A stretch of DNA of 51,264 nt from an uncultured Eubacteriales bacterium (GTDB lineage Bacteria; Bacillota; Clostridia; Oscillospirales; Acutalibacteraceae), in NCBI GenBank assembly GCA_900315255.1, contig OMYH01000016.1:53714-104977 (forward strand), read 5' to 3'. The notes beneath the pieces were generated by a model that searched no databases, was not told the origin of the DNA, and saw only the letters and a list, made by a program, of their open reading frames with translations. Positions 43,080-51,166 of the stretch are shown piece by piece. How positions within the stretch are numbered: position 1 is the stretch's first letter; every line of letters starts with the position of its first letter. The position numbers and the translations under genes were made by a program.

Positions 43080-44645
43080 TCAAAAGATACTGCCCTTGTA
43101 ATCTCCGAGAGATGAGATCGTCGTATCCTTTTTGATCGTCTTTCCCTCGTTTTTGTATACTCCTCCGCTGATCGCAACCGTACCTTTCTTAGTGTATACA
43201 TAGGTGTATTCGGTGCCGTCGATCGTATGATTCAGAATATCACTCGAAGCATTGTTTTCTGCAAAAACATCTCCTACCGTACATATATCTGCTGTCTTAC
43301 CGTTATAGGTAGTGTCGGAGTTTTTCGTAAGATACATATTGATAGCGCCCTTAAGGAGCATCTCGGTCTTCGCTCTGTCTTTTTCGAGCGTTTCCATAGT
43401 TGCTTCTCCGTCGTTACCGTCGGTATCCTGTTCGGTATTCTTTTCTTCGGTGTCAACATCAGGCTTTGCGGTATCGGTACTGTTTTCACCGACAAGCGAT
43501 GATATTTTTGTATCCGCCTTCAATACCGTACCGATGTTCTTATACTTACCGCCCAGAATATCAACAGATCCGTTTTTGGTATATACAAATGAATAATTGC
43601 TGCCGTCAATGGTACGTGACAAAATATCCTTAGTAAGATTACTTTCAACAAGAACATCTTCTACAGTACAGGTCTGAACCGTTTTTCCGTTATATTTGAT
43701 CGTTGTATCATTGGTTTTGTAATTAAGAACAGCTTCTTTGATAAGAATATTGACAGTATTTCTGTCCTTTTCAAGCTGAGCTATCTCTTCATCCGATGTA
43801 CCCTGATCATCGTCCGAAGCTGTATCGCCCGGTTTTTCCGATTCAGTGTCTTTGCCAAGCTCGGAGATCTTCGTATCCGCCTTCAGCTCGATACCGTCGT
43901 TTTTGTAATCGCCTCCCGAGATCCTGACTGAACCGTCAGCTATATATACAAACTTATACGTTACCCCGTCTATCTTGCGGGAGAGTACACTCACGTCAAT
44001 ATTATTCTCTTTAAGTACATCTTCAACCAAAGCTTCATCGGCTTTTTTTCCGTTATATTCTGTTTCGCTATCATCATTCTTAAAAGACTTTACTGCTTCG
44101 CCGACTGCCTTATCTACATTATTGCACTCTCTCTCCATTGTTTTTATGTCTTCATTGGAGTCTGTTCCATCCGAGTCTTCGGGCTCCTTCCCGCTTTCGG
44201 TTGATACGTTCTCACCATTGTCAGCCGTTTCGGGTTCGTCGCTTTTCCAATCATAGAGATCAGCTATCGTAGTTGTGGGAGTCAGCTTCTTTCCCTCAAC
44301 GTCATAAATTCCACCCGTAAGCGTCACTTTACCTGCTGTAGTGAATACCATATTATATGTTTCGCCGCCTATGGTTTGCTCTAATACGTCTGTTGATTCC
44401 TCATTCTCGACAAACACATCCTCAACAGTGGCTTCATCTGCAGGTTTTCCGTTATATGTTGTTTCGGTAGTTCCCACAGCATATGTATCGATTGCCTCTT
44501 TCAGAATTTTTTCTACATCTGATGTTTTGCCGTTCATCTCACTGATCAGTTCATCATCGCTCTTTTTTCCGAACGGTAAACCGCACGATGTCAGCATCAG
44601 CACCATAGATAATGCCATAACTGCCGCTAAAACTCTTTTTAACAT
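43080..44645 (-). CDS. Lipoprotein with four tandem ~92-residue repeats
   Basis: A 521-residue lipoprotein I cannot assign to a family. The signal peptide ends LTSC with lipobox Cys21. The rest is four copies of one module at about 43-131, 171-263, 291-384 and 419-513, joined by Asp/Glu/Ser/Thr-rich linkers. Each module has an N-terminal helix (VxxxLKEAI..Y), a TxYNGK loop, a TVEDVxxEN helix, an IDGxxYxFVYTxxGxVxIxGGxYKN beta hairpin and a KADTKISSL end. The layout is reminiscent of pilin-like or processed surface domains but that is not established. ATG 44645 has GGAG eight bases upstream. Single gene with promoter 44729-44757; no terminator is obvious. Presumably displayed on the cell surface. 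Confidence 0.75.
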   Translation of the reverse strand: MLKRVLAAVMALSMVLMLTSCGLPFGKKSDDELISEMNGKTSDVEKILKEAIDTYAVGTTETTYNGKPADEATVEDVFVENEESTDVLEQTIGGETYNMVFTTAGKVTLTGGIYDVEGKKLTPTTTIADLYDWKSDEPETADNGENVSTESGKEPEDSDGTDSNEDIKTMERECNNVDKAVGEAVKSFKNDDSETEYNGKKADEALVEDVLKENNIDVSVLSRKIDGVTYKFVYIADGSVRISGGDYKNDGIELKADTKISELGKDTESEKPGDTASDDDQGTSDEEIAQLEKDRNTVNILIKEAVLNYKTNDTTIKYNGKTVQTCTVEDVLVESNLTKDILSRTIDGSNYSFVYTKNGSVDILGGKYKNIGTVLKADTKISSLVGENSTDTAKPDVDTEEKNTEQDTDGNDGEATMETLEKDRAKTEMLLKGAINMYLTKNSDTTYNGKTADICTVGDVFAENNASSDILNHTIDGTEYTYVYTKKGTVAISGGVYKNEGKTIKKDTTISSLGDYKGSIF

Positions 44646-44728
44646 AAACACATCTCCATTTCACTACCGATCAAACGGTCGCCGGGTTTTCCCGATGTCG
44701 ACTGATCAGGTAATCATTATCATATATA

Positions 44729-44757
44729 ATAATAACGCAATAATACAAATCTGTCAA
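44729..44757 (-). promoter_or_regulatory. Promoter of the four-repeat lipoprotein
   Basis: Minus strand TTGACA, 17 bases, TATTAT, 84 bases before the ATG. Confidence 0.75.
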
Positions 44758-44767
44758 TAAATGTTTA

Positions 44768-45673
44768 TCATTCATTGTGATTTTTAACCACAATATTATA
44801 AGCTTCGGGAATTACCTCTACCGTAATATCGGTATGCTCTCCTCCGTCTTCTCCGTCTGTCGTCCACTTTACAGGCTCGGTCGTGATAAAGCGAACCTTA
44901 TCGGTAGTAAATTTCAGCAGCTCGGGACAATCAAAATCAGATGTAAGCAGCGCTGACAGTATTCTTTGCAGGTCCGCAGGGGAATTCGGCTTCTTGATAA
45001 GAACACACTCAAACAATCCGTCATTTAACAGCGGAGCATACTCCGAACGATTCTTGAACCCGCCTATGGAGCTTGTGTTTGAAACAAATCCGAAGATAAA
45101 ATCGTCCTCTGTTTCCAGCTCCTTGCTTTCAACCTTTATATGATAGAACGAATAGTCCTTCAGCCTTTTCATTCCCTCCAACACATACGCCGCATGACCC
45201 AGAATATTCTTCGCACGCTGCGGCGTTTCGTAAGATACGTCAGTAAACATACCGAATGCCGCAATATATATAAAGTGCTTCTCCCCGAACATACCGCAGT
45301 CGCAGGGCATCGGACTTCCCTCCACTATGCAGTGTGCGGCTTCGTTATTGTCAAACGGAATCTCCAAACTTGACCCGAAGTCGTTTGTCGAACCACTCGG
45401 AATATATCCAAGAACAGTACGCTTCTCCTTAGGCAATGATACAAGCCCCGATACCGATTCGCTGAGTGTACCGTCACCGCCGCATACAACAACCATGTCA
45501 AAATCGGCAGCACGCTCGACGATCGTGTCATGAGCGTCCATTCTCCTCTGTGTGGGATATACCGTAACGTCATAACCGCCCTTTACAAAAATATCTATTA
45601 TACTCCAGAGATTAGGCTTTATCTGTGATTTGCCCGATGTCGGATTGAACATTAGCAGAAGTCTTTTTTTCAT
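44768..45673 (-). CDS. Diacylglycerol/lipid kinase family protein (DagK/YegS-like)
   Basis: Lipid kinase of 301 residues that would phosphorylate diacylglycerol or a related lipid at the membrane. LLMFNPTSGK at the start and VVVCGGDGTLSE (the GGDGT nucleotide motif) with PSGSTNDFG are diagnostic of the DAGK catalytic domain; the C-terminal half is the beta-sandwich of the YegS/BmrU group. Family members include bona fide DgkB and enzymes of unknown substrate. ATG 45673 has AGGTGA seven bases upstream. Divergent from the sdpR-like gene. Confidence 0.9.
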   Translation of the reverse strand: MKKRLLLMFNPTSGKSQIKPNLWSIIDIFVKGGYDVTVYPTQRRMDAHDTIVERAADFDMVVVCGGDGTLSESVSGLVSLPKEKRTVLGYIPSGSTNDFGSSLEIPFDNNEAAHCIVEGSPMPCDCGMFGEKHFIYIAAFGMFTDVSYETPQRAKNILGHAAYVLEGMKRLKDYSFYHIKVESKELETEDDFIFGFVSNTSSIGGFKNRSEYAPLLNDGLFECVLIKKPNSPADLQRILSALLTSDFDCPELLKFTTDKVRFITTEPVKWTTDGEDGGEHTDITVEVIPEAYNIVVKNHNE

Positions 45674-45691
45674 ATAGATCACCTCACCTTC

Positions 45692-45719
45692 ATTATAACA
45701 AGCTGTCTGATAATTTCAA
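45692..45719 (-). promoter_or_regulatory. Possible promoter of the lipid kinase gene
   Basis: Minus strand TTGAAA, 16 bases, TATAAT, 18 bases before the ATG, implying a very short leader. Confidence 0.55.
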
Positions 45720-45750
45720 GTAAATAAATGTTAATTTTATACCAAAAACT

Positions 45751-45770
45751 ATTTAAAAAAATTTTTAAAT
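45751..45770. promoter_or_regulatory. Operator 1 of the sdpR-like operon
   Basis: ATTTAAAAAA-ATTTTTAAAT: a 20-base palindrome (nine of ten pairs) ending five bases before the -35. It matches the element at 45807-45826. Confidence 0.65.
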
Positions 45771-45775
45771 TCCTG

Positions 45776-45804
45776 TTGACAAGCACTTATCCATGCGTTA
45801 TAAT
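45776..45804 (+). promoter_or_regulatory. Promoter of the sdpR-sdpI pair
   Basis: TTGACA, 17 bases, TATAAT: perfect consensus, between the two operators. Confidence 0.88.
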
Positions 45805-45806
45805 CT

Positions 45807-45826
45807 ATTTAAAGATTTTTTTAAAT
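45807..45826. promoter_or_regulatory. Operator 2 of the sdpR-like operon
   Basis: ATTTAAAGAT-TTTTTTAAAT: a 20-base near-palindrome just after the -10, covering the expected transcription start. A repressor here would block the promoter. Confidence 0.65.
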
Positions 45827-45850
45827 AACACACAAAAAGGATGTGATATA

Positions 45851-46111
45851 ATGGCTGTACAGGAAATTCTTGCGGCGCTCTCCGATAAAGAACGGCGAAG
45901 AATAATCGACATCTTAAAGCAGGGGAAAATATCCTCGGGCGATCTTGCCAAAGAAATGGGTATGACTCCGCAGGCTCTCTCCTATCATTTAAAAAAGCTG
46001 AAACAAGCCGACATTATCTATGAAAGCAAGTATAAAAACTTCATCTACTATGAGCTTGACCTCACGGTACTTGACGAAATAATTCTATGGATAAACGATC
46101 TCAGATCGTAA
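45851..46111 (+). CDS. sdpR: SdpR-like ArsR-family autorepressor
   Basis: An 86-residue winged-helix protein: ILAALSDKERRRIIDILKQGKISSGDLAKEMGMTPQALSYHLKKLKQADIIYESKYKNFIYYEL. It lacks the cysteine/histidine metal sites of CadC and matches the SdpR group, which represses its own operon with a membrane SdpI partner. ATG 45851 has AAAGGA ten bases upstream; the frame from 45728 runs through the promoter. In Bacillus subtilis SdpI sequesters SdpR when the SDP killing toxin is present; no toxin gene sdpC is found here. Confidence 0.88.
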   Translation: MAVQEILAALSDKERRRIIDILKQGKISSGDLAKEMGMTPQALSYHLKKLKQADIIYESKYKNFIYYELDLTVLDEIILWINDLRS

Positions 46112-46127
46112 AGAAAGGATGGTTTAT

Positions 46128-46805
46128 ATGAAAAACAAAAAGCACATTATCTTTATCGGCATTCTCATTTCGGTTTCGGTGATCATAGGTATAGTATCAA
46201 TGTTTATCCTGCCCGACATAATCCCCGTACACTTCGGTCCCGACGGTTCGGCAGACCGATACGGCAGCAAATTCGAGGCGCTTATCATGCCCGCCGTTTC
46301 ATTGTTGATGGGGATCTTTCTGATAGTTTTCGGAAAAATCTCCTCAAAAAAGGATAATGACGGCAAGAACAACGAAAAGGCGATGTATATAACCCTTGAG
46401 AGTGTGTTGTCTGTTCTGGTTGCAATGAACCTGTATTTTCTCTATGCGCAGTACAACAATATCGAAAACCTGTACTCACTGAAGATCAATATAGGCAGCC
46501 TTGTTCTTGTACTCTCTGGATTATTATTCATCATAACAGGCAACATTATGCCTAAAGTGAAAAAGAATTCCGTAATCGGTATGAGAACTCCGTGGACAAT
46601 GAAAAACGATGATGTATGGAAGAAAAGCCAGCGTTTTTCCGGCTTTGCGTTCGTTATAGCAGGAATAATCATGGTAGTATGCGGTTTTTTAGTTAAGGGC
46701 GCTGCAGGTCTGATAATTCTCTTGTCGATCATTGCTGTGACGATAATCGTAAGCCTGATCTACACATACAGGATCTCGCATGAAACAAATAATGATAATA
46801 CATAA
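46128..46805 (+). CDS. sdpI: SdpI/DUF1648 family membrane protein
   Basis: A 225-residue membrane protein. The N-terminal part holds DUF1648 (IIPVHFGPDGSADRYGSK), and the C-terminal half is the SdpI/YhfL domain with GNIMPKVKKNSVIGMRTPWTMKNDDVWKKSQRFSG, the signature of the family. Six hydrophobic helices are predicted. In B. subtilis SdpI gives immunity to the SDP toxin and signals to SdpR. ATG 46128 (AAAGG nine bases upstream) is preferred over 46119. It is 16 bases after the sdpR-like gene. Confidence 0.9.
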   Translation: MKNKKHIIFIGILISVSVIIGIVSMFILPDIIPVHFGPDGSADRYGSKFEALIMPAVSLLMGIFLIVFGKISSKKDNDGKNNEKAMYITLESVLSVLVAMNLYFLYAQYNNIENLYSLKINIGSLVLVLSGLLFIITGNIMPKVKKNSVIGMRTPWTMKNDDVWKKSQRFSGFAFVIAGIIMVVCGFLVKGAAGLIILLSIIAVTIIVSLIYTYRISHETNNDNT

Positions 46806-46852
46806 TATATTATTGCCGTATCCTTACTTTCTCGGGTTTACAGGCAAAATAA

Positions 46853-46895
46853 TTCCCTTGTACAGGAGCTATCCTGACAAGGGAACTTCTTTTTG
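46853..46895. terminator. Terminator between sdpI and the cyclophilin gene
   Basis: TTCCCTTGT / ACAAGGGAA with an inner CAGGA / TCCTG stem, then CTTCTTTTT on plus. On minus it is followed by TTATTTTG, so it may also close the cyclophilin gene. Confidence 0.85.
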
Positions 46896-46904
46896 GGAAA
46901 ATTT

Positions 46905-47837
46905 TTATTCTCCGTACTTTACAATATCGATACCCTCAATAACAACATCCTCAACGGGCTTATTGTTATCATCGGTCTTTACAGCGGCAATAGCGTCTAC
47001 AACGTCCATACCGTCTATTACCTGCGCAAATACCGTGTGACCTCTGTCGATAGCGTTAAAAGCTCCGTCAAGCGAAGGATTACCGCCCACCTTCTTGTAT
47101 AAAGCTTTAACATCGTCGGGAACTATATCGGTGTTGAGGAAGTTAATATAGCTCATATAATTACTGAAGCCTTCTTTATTATCTTCCCATGATCCTGCGT
47201 CCTTCATCTGACAGATCATGCTGTAAACCTGCTCCCAGTTAGCCTCGCTCGAAGAAAAGTCACCGGTCTTTGACTGATTGATAAAGAACTGCGAGCCGTT
47301 GGTATCAGCGCCCGAGTTCGCCATAGCAACAGAACCTCTGAGGTTAAAAAGCTTGTTTGAGAATTCGTCCTCAAAATCCTTTCCGCCGTCAAAAGCGCTC
47401 TCTCCGCCGCTGCCCGTACCTGTCGGGTCGCCGCCCTGGATCATGAAGTTGTTGATCACTCTGTGGAACGTGATACCGTTGTAGTAACCGTCCTTGGCGT
47501 GTGTGATAAAGCTCTCAACAGCCTTCGGCGCAGCCTCGGGGAAGAATCTCATCGTGATATCGCCCATGCTTGTATGCATAACTGCAACCTCTTCGCCCTG
47601 ATCGGGAGATTCAAGCTGATAGCCTGCTTCATGCTCTTTGTCATCATAGAAATCAGCTCCGAGACCAAGCTCCTCCATTGTATAAGAGCCGGCTTGGCTG
47701 TTTGAACCAACCGCAGATGTATCGTTTGCGGAAGCAGCTGCAGAATCCTTCTCGTCGTCCTTGTCGCCGCAGCCTGATGCAAATGCACACACTGCCATTG
47801 CCATAGCAAGAACCAATGCACAATATTTTTTTATCAT
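46905..47837 (-). CDS. Cyclophilin-type peptidyl-prolyl isomerase lipoprotein
   Basis: A 310-residue lipoprotein (lipobox Cys23, ASGC) that would help fold exported proteins at the outer face of the membrane. The cyclophilin domain (about 83-310) has FFPEAAPKAVESF, YYNGITFHRVINNFMIQGGDPTGTGSGG with the catalytic Arg, and GSVAMANSGADTNGSQFFINQS. A 60-residue insertion (about 195-260) interrupts the fold before VFAQVIDGMDVVDAI; such insertions are frequent in clostridial members. Confidence 0.92.
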   Translation of the reverse strand: MIKKYCALVLAMAMAVCAFASGCGDKDDEKDSAAASANDTSAVGSNSQAGSYTMEELGLGADFYDDKEHEAGYQLESPDQGEEVAVMHTSMGDITMRFFPEAAPKAVESFITHAKDGYYNGITFHRVINNFMIQGGDPTGTGSGGESAFDGGKDFEDEFSNKLFNLRGSVAMANSGADTNGSQFFINQSKTGDFSSSEANWEQVYSMICQMKDAGSWEDNKEGFSNYMSYINFLNTDIVPDDVKALYKKVGGNPSLDGAFNAIDRGHTVFAQVIDGMDVVDAIAAVKTDDNNKPVEDVVIEGIDIVKYGE

Positions 47838-47870
47838 TTTTCTCTCTCCTTAAAATTTAAAGTCTTATTT

Positions 47871-47899
47871 ATTTTAACCTATTTTCTGTAATTTTGCAA
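47871..47899 (-). promoter_or_regulatory. Promoter of the cyclophilin gene
   Basis: Minus strand TTGCAA, 17 bases, TAAAAT, about 33 bases before the ATG; AAGGAG lies before the start codon. Confidence 0.65.
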
Positions 47900-47975
47900 C
47901 ACTTTATTAAAACTGTCACCAAAATCAACATTAGTATCAAAAACAAAGCCTTTTGAACACGCAAAGCTATCAATA

Positions 47976-49259
47976 TTATTTGATAATTATGATCGGCTCG
48001 CCCTTGCAGCTTATCAACCCACGGAAGACCTCTGTTTTATCTCCGCTGATCAGATCGGTATAATAACCGTCTTCAAGCGGTACTTCAACGCACGATGAGG
48101 TGTTCTTCACAGGGAATACTCCGACGGCCTTTTTACAGGTGTTAGTATGCGTCGCCACAATGAATTCATCCTTAACGCTTCTGATCTCATAAACACTGTC
48201 TGTAAATATGTCGTTATGCTTTATCTCAGACAATCCTTTTATCAATGCGGAAAGGTCTGTGCTTTCATCTGACGTCCATTGAATAGTATCTTTATCAAAC
48301 AGGCTCGGCAAATGAGTTAGGCCTCTTTCCTGTCCGTTATATACAAGCGCCATTCCCTTCTGGAAGAACATGAACGCCGTCCATGTTCTGAGAAGCCTTT
48401 TATCGGGTATCAGAAAAGCCGCCCTGGTCACATCGTGATTTTCAAGGAACCTGAGCTTAACATAATTATCGGGATAAATATATTCCTGACGATTTATATC
48501 CTTAACATAATCGTCAAGCGAACCGTCCTTAACGGACTCACAAAAGCTCTTGTAGCAATCATAGTCATAGCTTATGTCAAATGCCCTGAATATCTCCGAA
48601 TCGGACAATGCCGTCAGACCTCTCCCCCTCATATAAAGAATGAATCCCGGCTCTACAGATTCACTCAGCCAGATACAGTCAGGGCGAACCTTAGATACCT
48701 CTTCTCTCGCCTTCATCCAGAACTCAATCGGGATAAGGGGAGCTACGTCACATCTGAAGCCGTCAACATATTTTGCCCAGTATTTCAGCGTATCAATCTG
48801 ATAATCCCACAGCTCACGGTTATTATAGTCGAGGTCGATGATATCGCTCCAATCCCCCACACGGTTCCCGAACGACCCGTCCTCACGGTGATAGAACCAC
48901 TCGGGGTGTTCTTTACTGAGTACCGAATCGGGCGACGTATGATTATACACCACATCTATAATACACTTCATGCCGTAGGAATGTATAGCGTCTGCCAAAG
49001 AAATAAAATCGTCAAGCGTACCGAATTCGGGGTTAACGCTCCTGTAATCGCTGATCGCATACGGAGAACCCAGCGTTCCCTTCCTTTTTGCCTTGCCTAT
49101 CGGGTGTATGGGCATAAGCCATACAATATCCGTTCCAAGGTCTTTTATATCACGCAGCTTATTCTCGACCTGCTTAAATGTTCCCTCTTCGCTAAAATTG
49201 CGGACAAACACCTGATACATCATTTTATTACGCAGACTTTTACTTGTATCCAATGCCAT
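47976..49259 (-). CDS. Cytoplasmic GH13 alpha-amylase family enzyme
   Basis: A 427-residue alpha-amylase-family enzyme without a signal peptide, so probably acting on maltooligosaccharides inside the cell. IDVVYNHTS, VDGFRCDVA (nucleophile Asp171), WLSESVEPG (acid/base Glu200) and FLENHDVTRA (third acid Asp276) are in place. It is shorter than most amylases and has the Cys-Asp variant of the region-II motif. Specificity (amylase, glucosidase or other) is not visible. ATG 49259 has AAGGAG eight bases upstream; the longer frame does not. Together with the secreted pullulanase it fits starch use. Confidence 0.88.
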   Translation of the reverse strand: MALDTSKSLRNKMMYQVFVRNFSEEGTFKQVENKLRDIKDLGTDIVWLMPIHPIGKAKRKGTLGSPYAISDYRSVNPEFGTLDDFISLADAIHSYGMKCIIDVVYNHTSPDSVLSKEHPEWFYHREDGSFGNRVGDWSDIIDLDYNNRELWDYQIDTLKYWAKYVDGFRCDVAPLIPIEFWMKAREEVSKVRPDCIWLSESVEPGFILYMRGRGLTALSDSEIFRAFDISYDYDCYKSFCESVKDGSLDDYVKDINRQEYIYPDNYVKLRFLENHDVTRAAFLIPDKRLLRTWTAFMFFQKGMALVYNGQERGLTHLPSLFDKDTIQWTSDESTDLSALIKGLSEIKHNDIFTDSVYEIRSVKDEFIVATHTNTCKKAVGVFPVKNTSSCVEVPLEDGYYTDLISGDKTEVFRGLISCKGEPIIIIK

Positions 49260-49290
49260 AAAAACACGCTCCTTTTTTGTTGATATATTT

Positions 49291-49319
49291 ATTATAACGG
49301 CACTCGGAGTATTTTTCAA
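49291..49319 (-). promoter_or_regulatory. Promoter of the GH13 gene
   Basis: Minus strand TTGAAA, 17 bases, TATAAT, 32 bases before the ATG. Confidence 0.8.
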
Positions 49320-49354
49320 CAGGCAATTACACGGTTATATAACAAACGTCGATG

Positions 49355-49545
49355 TCCCCCGGGTCTCACCTGCCGTCGGGGACGGTTCCCAACCGGTTCG
49401 GTCGGTGCTTCTGCTGCGCAGAGGTCTCCCCCGGACGCAGAGGTCTCCCCCGGAGACCCGCACCCTCGTAAGGCTAAGGGTGCCATACGTCCGTCGGTGG
49501 TGGGTTTAAATCCCCCACCGACGTATGCTGGAGCTTAGCTCCTCG
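49355..49545. repeat. GC-rich multi-hairpin repeat
   Basis: A stretch far richer in GC than its surroundings, packed with inverted repeats: GGTCTCC-CCC-GGAGACC (49442-49458), GCACCCT/AGGGTGC (49460-49483), a long arm CATACGT...ACGTATG (49484-49527) and GGAGCT-T-AGCTCC (49530-49542). A tandem unit GCAGAGGTCTCCCCCGGA occurs twice. Part of it recurs at the left end of the window (1-39). It lies between the GH13 promoter and the S1 gene and holds no reading frame. Confidence 0.7.
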
Positions 49546-49615
49546 TTTAATTCATACCCCGCAAATTTCCTGCATATAAATTCATAGAACACTCAAACGG
49601 AAGGGACGAATTAAA

Positions 49616-50536
49616 ATGACGAAATTTTCTCCCGAAGGAACTCTTTTCAGCACTTCGGAAAACTCATCTTATCTCAGAAGCCTGTCTTCATTGACAGAAG
49701 CCCTGCACGAGGGCAGAATACTCGAAGCTAAAGTTAAGCTCTGCGATACATCGCATAATATGCTGCTTGATCTGAACGGGATCAAGGGTATCATTCCCCG
49801 CAGCGAAGGGGCAATAGGTATTAAAGAGGGCGTGATCAGAGATATTGCCATAATCTCCCGTGTAAATCGTCCTGTATGCTTCATTATCACCGGCATGGAG
49901 CATGACAAGGACGGCAGACCGATAATAATTGCCTCACGCCGACTTGCTCAGGAGAGGTGTATGCAAAGCTGCATAAACACTCTTACTCCGGGCGATATTA
50001 TAGACGCAAAGATCACCCACACCGAACAATTCGGGGCATTTGCCGACATCGGTTGCGGTATTCCATCGCTTTTGCCGATAGACTCAATATCCGTATCGAG
50101 AATAGACCACCCGAACCGCCGACTCCTGCCCGGAATGAACATAAAGGCTGTCGTCAAAAGCAACGATAACGGACGGATCTGTCTGTCACATAAGGAGCTG
50201 CTCGGCACATGGCAGGAGAATGCCGACCTGTTTGAACCCGGGCAGACGGTACGGGGCATTGTTCGCAGCATTGAAGACTACGGGGCATTCATCGAGCTGA
50301 CTCCCAACCTTGCAGGCTTATCCGAATTAAGGCCCGACCTTAAAGAGGGTATGCAGGTAAGCGTTTTCATAAAGAATATCATTCCGCAGAAGATGAAGAT
50401 AAAGCTCATTGTAATAGACACCTTCGAAAGCGAACCCGTCTTCGAAGAACCGAAATATTTCTATACAGGCAGTCATATAGATGAATTCAGATACTCCCCT
50501 GTCGGCTGCAATAAGGAAATCATAACATATTTTTAG
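49616..50536 (+). CDS. Protein with three S1 RNA-binding domains
   Basis: A 306-residue protein with three OB-fold S1 domains: a divergent one (31-110), FGAFADIGCGIPSLLPI (124-193) and YGAFIELTPNLAGLSEL (207-266). It resembles the shortened ribosomal protein S1/YpfD-like proteins of Firmicutes, which bind RNA, though only RpsA proper acts in translation initiation. The last 40 residues are unrelated. GGAAGGGA precedes the ATG by nine bases. No partner gene follows; repeats begin at the stop codon. Confidence 0.85.
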   Translation: MTKFSPEGTLFSTSENSSYLRSLSSLTEALHEGRILEAKVKLCDTSHNMLLDLNGIKGIIPRSEGAIGIKEGVIRDIAIISRVNRPVCFIITGMEHDKDGRPIIIASRRLAQERCMQSCINTLTPGDIIDAKITHTEQFGAFADIGCGIPSLLPIDSISVSRIDHPNRRLLPGMNIKAVVKSNDNGRICLSHKELLGTWQENADLFEPGQTVRGIVRSIEDYGAFIELTPNLAGLSELRPDLKEGMQVSVFIKNIIPQKMKIKLIVIDTFESEPVFEEPKYFYTGSHIDEFRYSPVGCNKEIITYF

Positions 50537-50640
50537 GCAGGCGGGCGGACGCACGTCCGCAGGTGTTACGCGTTCATAGTTTATTGTGGGTCTGACATTA
50601 AACTCGCGTCAAACCTTGATAGTCCACAATGCCGTCCCCG
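50536..50640. repeat. Structured intergenic repeat, copy 1
   Basis: AGGCAGGC, then GCGGAC-GCAC-GTCCGC (50545-50560), GCAGGT and a TTCATAGTTTATT block; the segment 50583-50630 forms an arm ATTGTGG/CCACAAT. A diverged copy lies at 50972-51014. Confidence 0.5.
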
Positions 50641-50720
50641 GAAGGGTCAAATCTAACAACTCGGAACTTTGAACTAATAACTTGCACAAATGACAGAAGA
50701 AACCATGATTCCCACAATTA

Positions 50721-50937
50721 TTAAGGAGACACTGATTAAATCGAGTGCCGAAGTTGCGCCGTCAGATTTTTAGGCAAATTGTGCGAAAAATCCGCAGGAA
50801 TACTGACGTATTTCAATGTGCGAAAAATCCGCAGGAATACTGACGTATTTCAAGGATTATGAGTGCAATTTGACAAAAAGATGCAAGCAAATTTGGTGCT
50901 CAGTCCGAAGGACGTGATTTAATCAGTGGTTCCTTAA
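50721..50937 (+). mobile_element. MITE-like element, copy F (complete, internal duplication)
   Basis: 217 bp with TTAA and both terminal repeats. A 37-bp unit (50780-50816) covering part of the apical hairpin is repeated exactly in tandem at 50817-50853, which accounts for most of the extra length. No gene is interrupted. Confidence 0.88.
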
Positions 50938-51166
50938 GTTTTAAGTCTTCAGTTTTCAGTCTTAAGTTTCAAGGCAGGCTGACGCACGCAGGTATATTCC
51001 GTCATACTTTATTCGATACGCAATTCTTCGCCGCGCAAAATGTTTATTTGTAAAAACATCAGGCTCTCTCTCCGAGGGAGCCTTTGCCATTGCCCGACCA
51101 TGTTTATCATATCATGCTCATCACCGAATTGGCTTCGGGTGCTTGTGCGTGAAAGAATAATGCTTG
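50938..51166. other. Non-coding stretch with repeat copy 2
   Basis: Starts with short direct repeats (TTAAGT, TTCAGT). Copy 2 of the structured repeat lies at 50972-51014 (AGGCAGGC, GACGCAC, GCAGGT, TCATA, TTTATT). A hairpin GGCTCTCTC-TCC-GAGGGAGCC at 51062-51082 is followed by TTTG and could be a weak terminator. I see no gene. Confidence 0.45.

Noticed and set aside
48435-49283. 282-residue plus-strand frame opposite the GH13 gene
   Set aside because: Shadow of the amylase; all catalytic motifs are on the minus strand and this frame has no ribosome binding site.
49484-49545. T-arm-like GGGTTTAAATCCC, suggesting a tRNA
   Set aside because: No D arm, anticodon arm or acceptor pairing could be built; the segment is one long hairpin.
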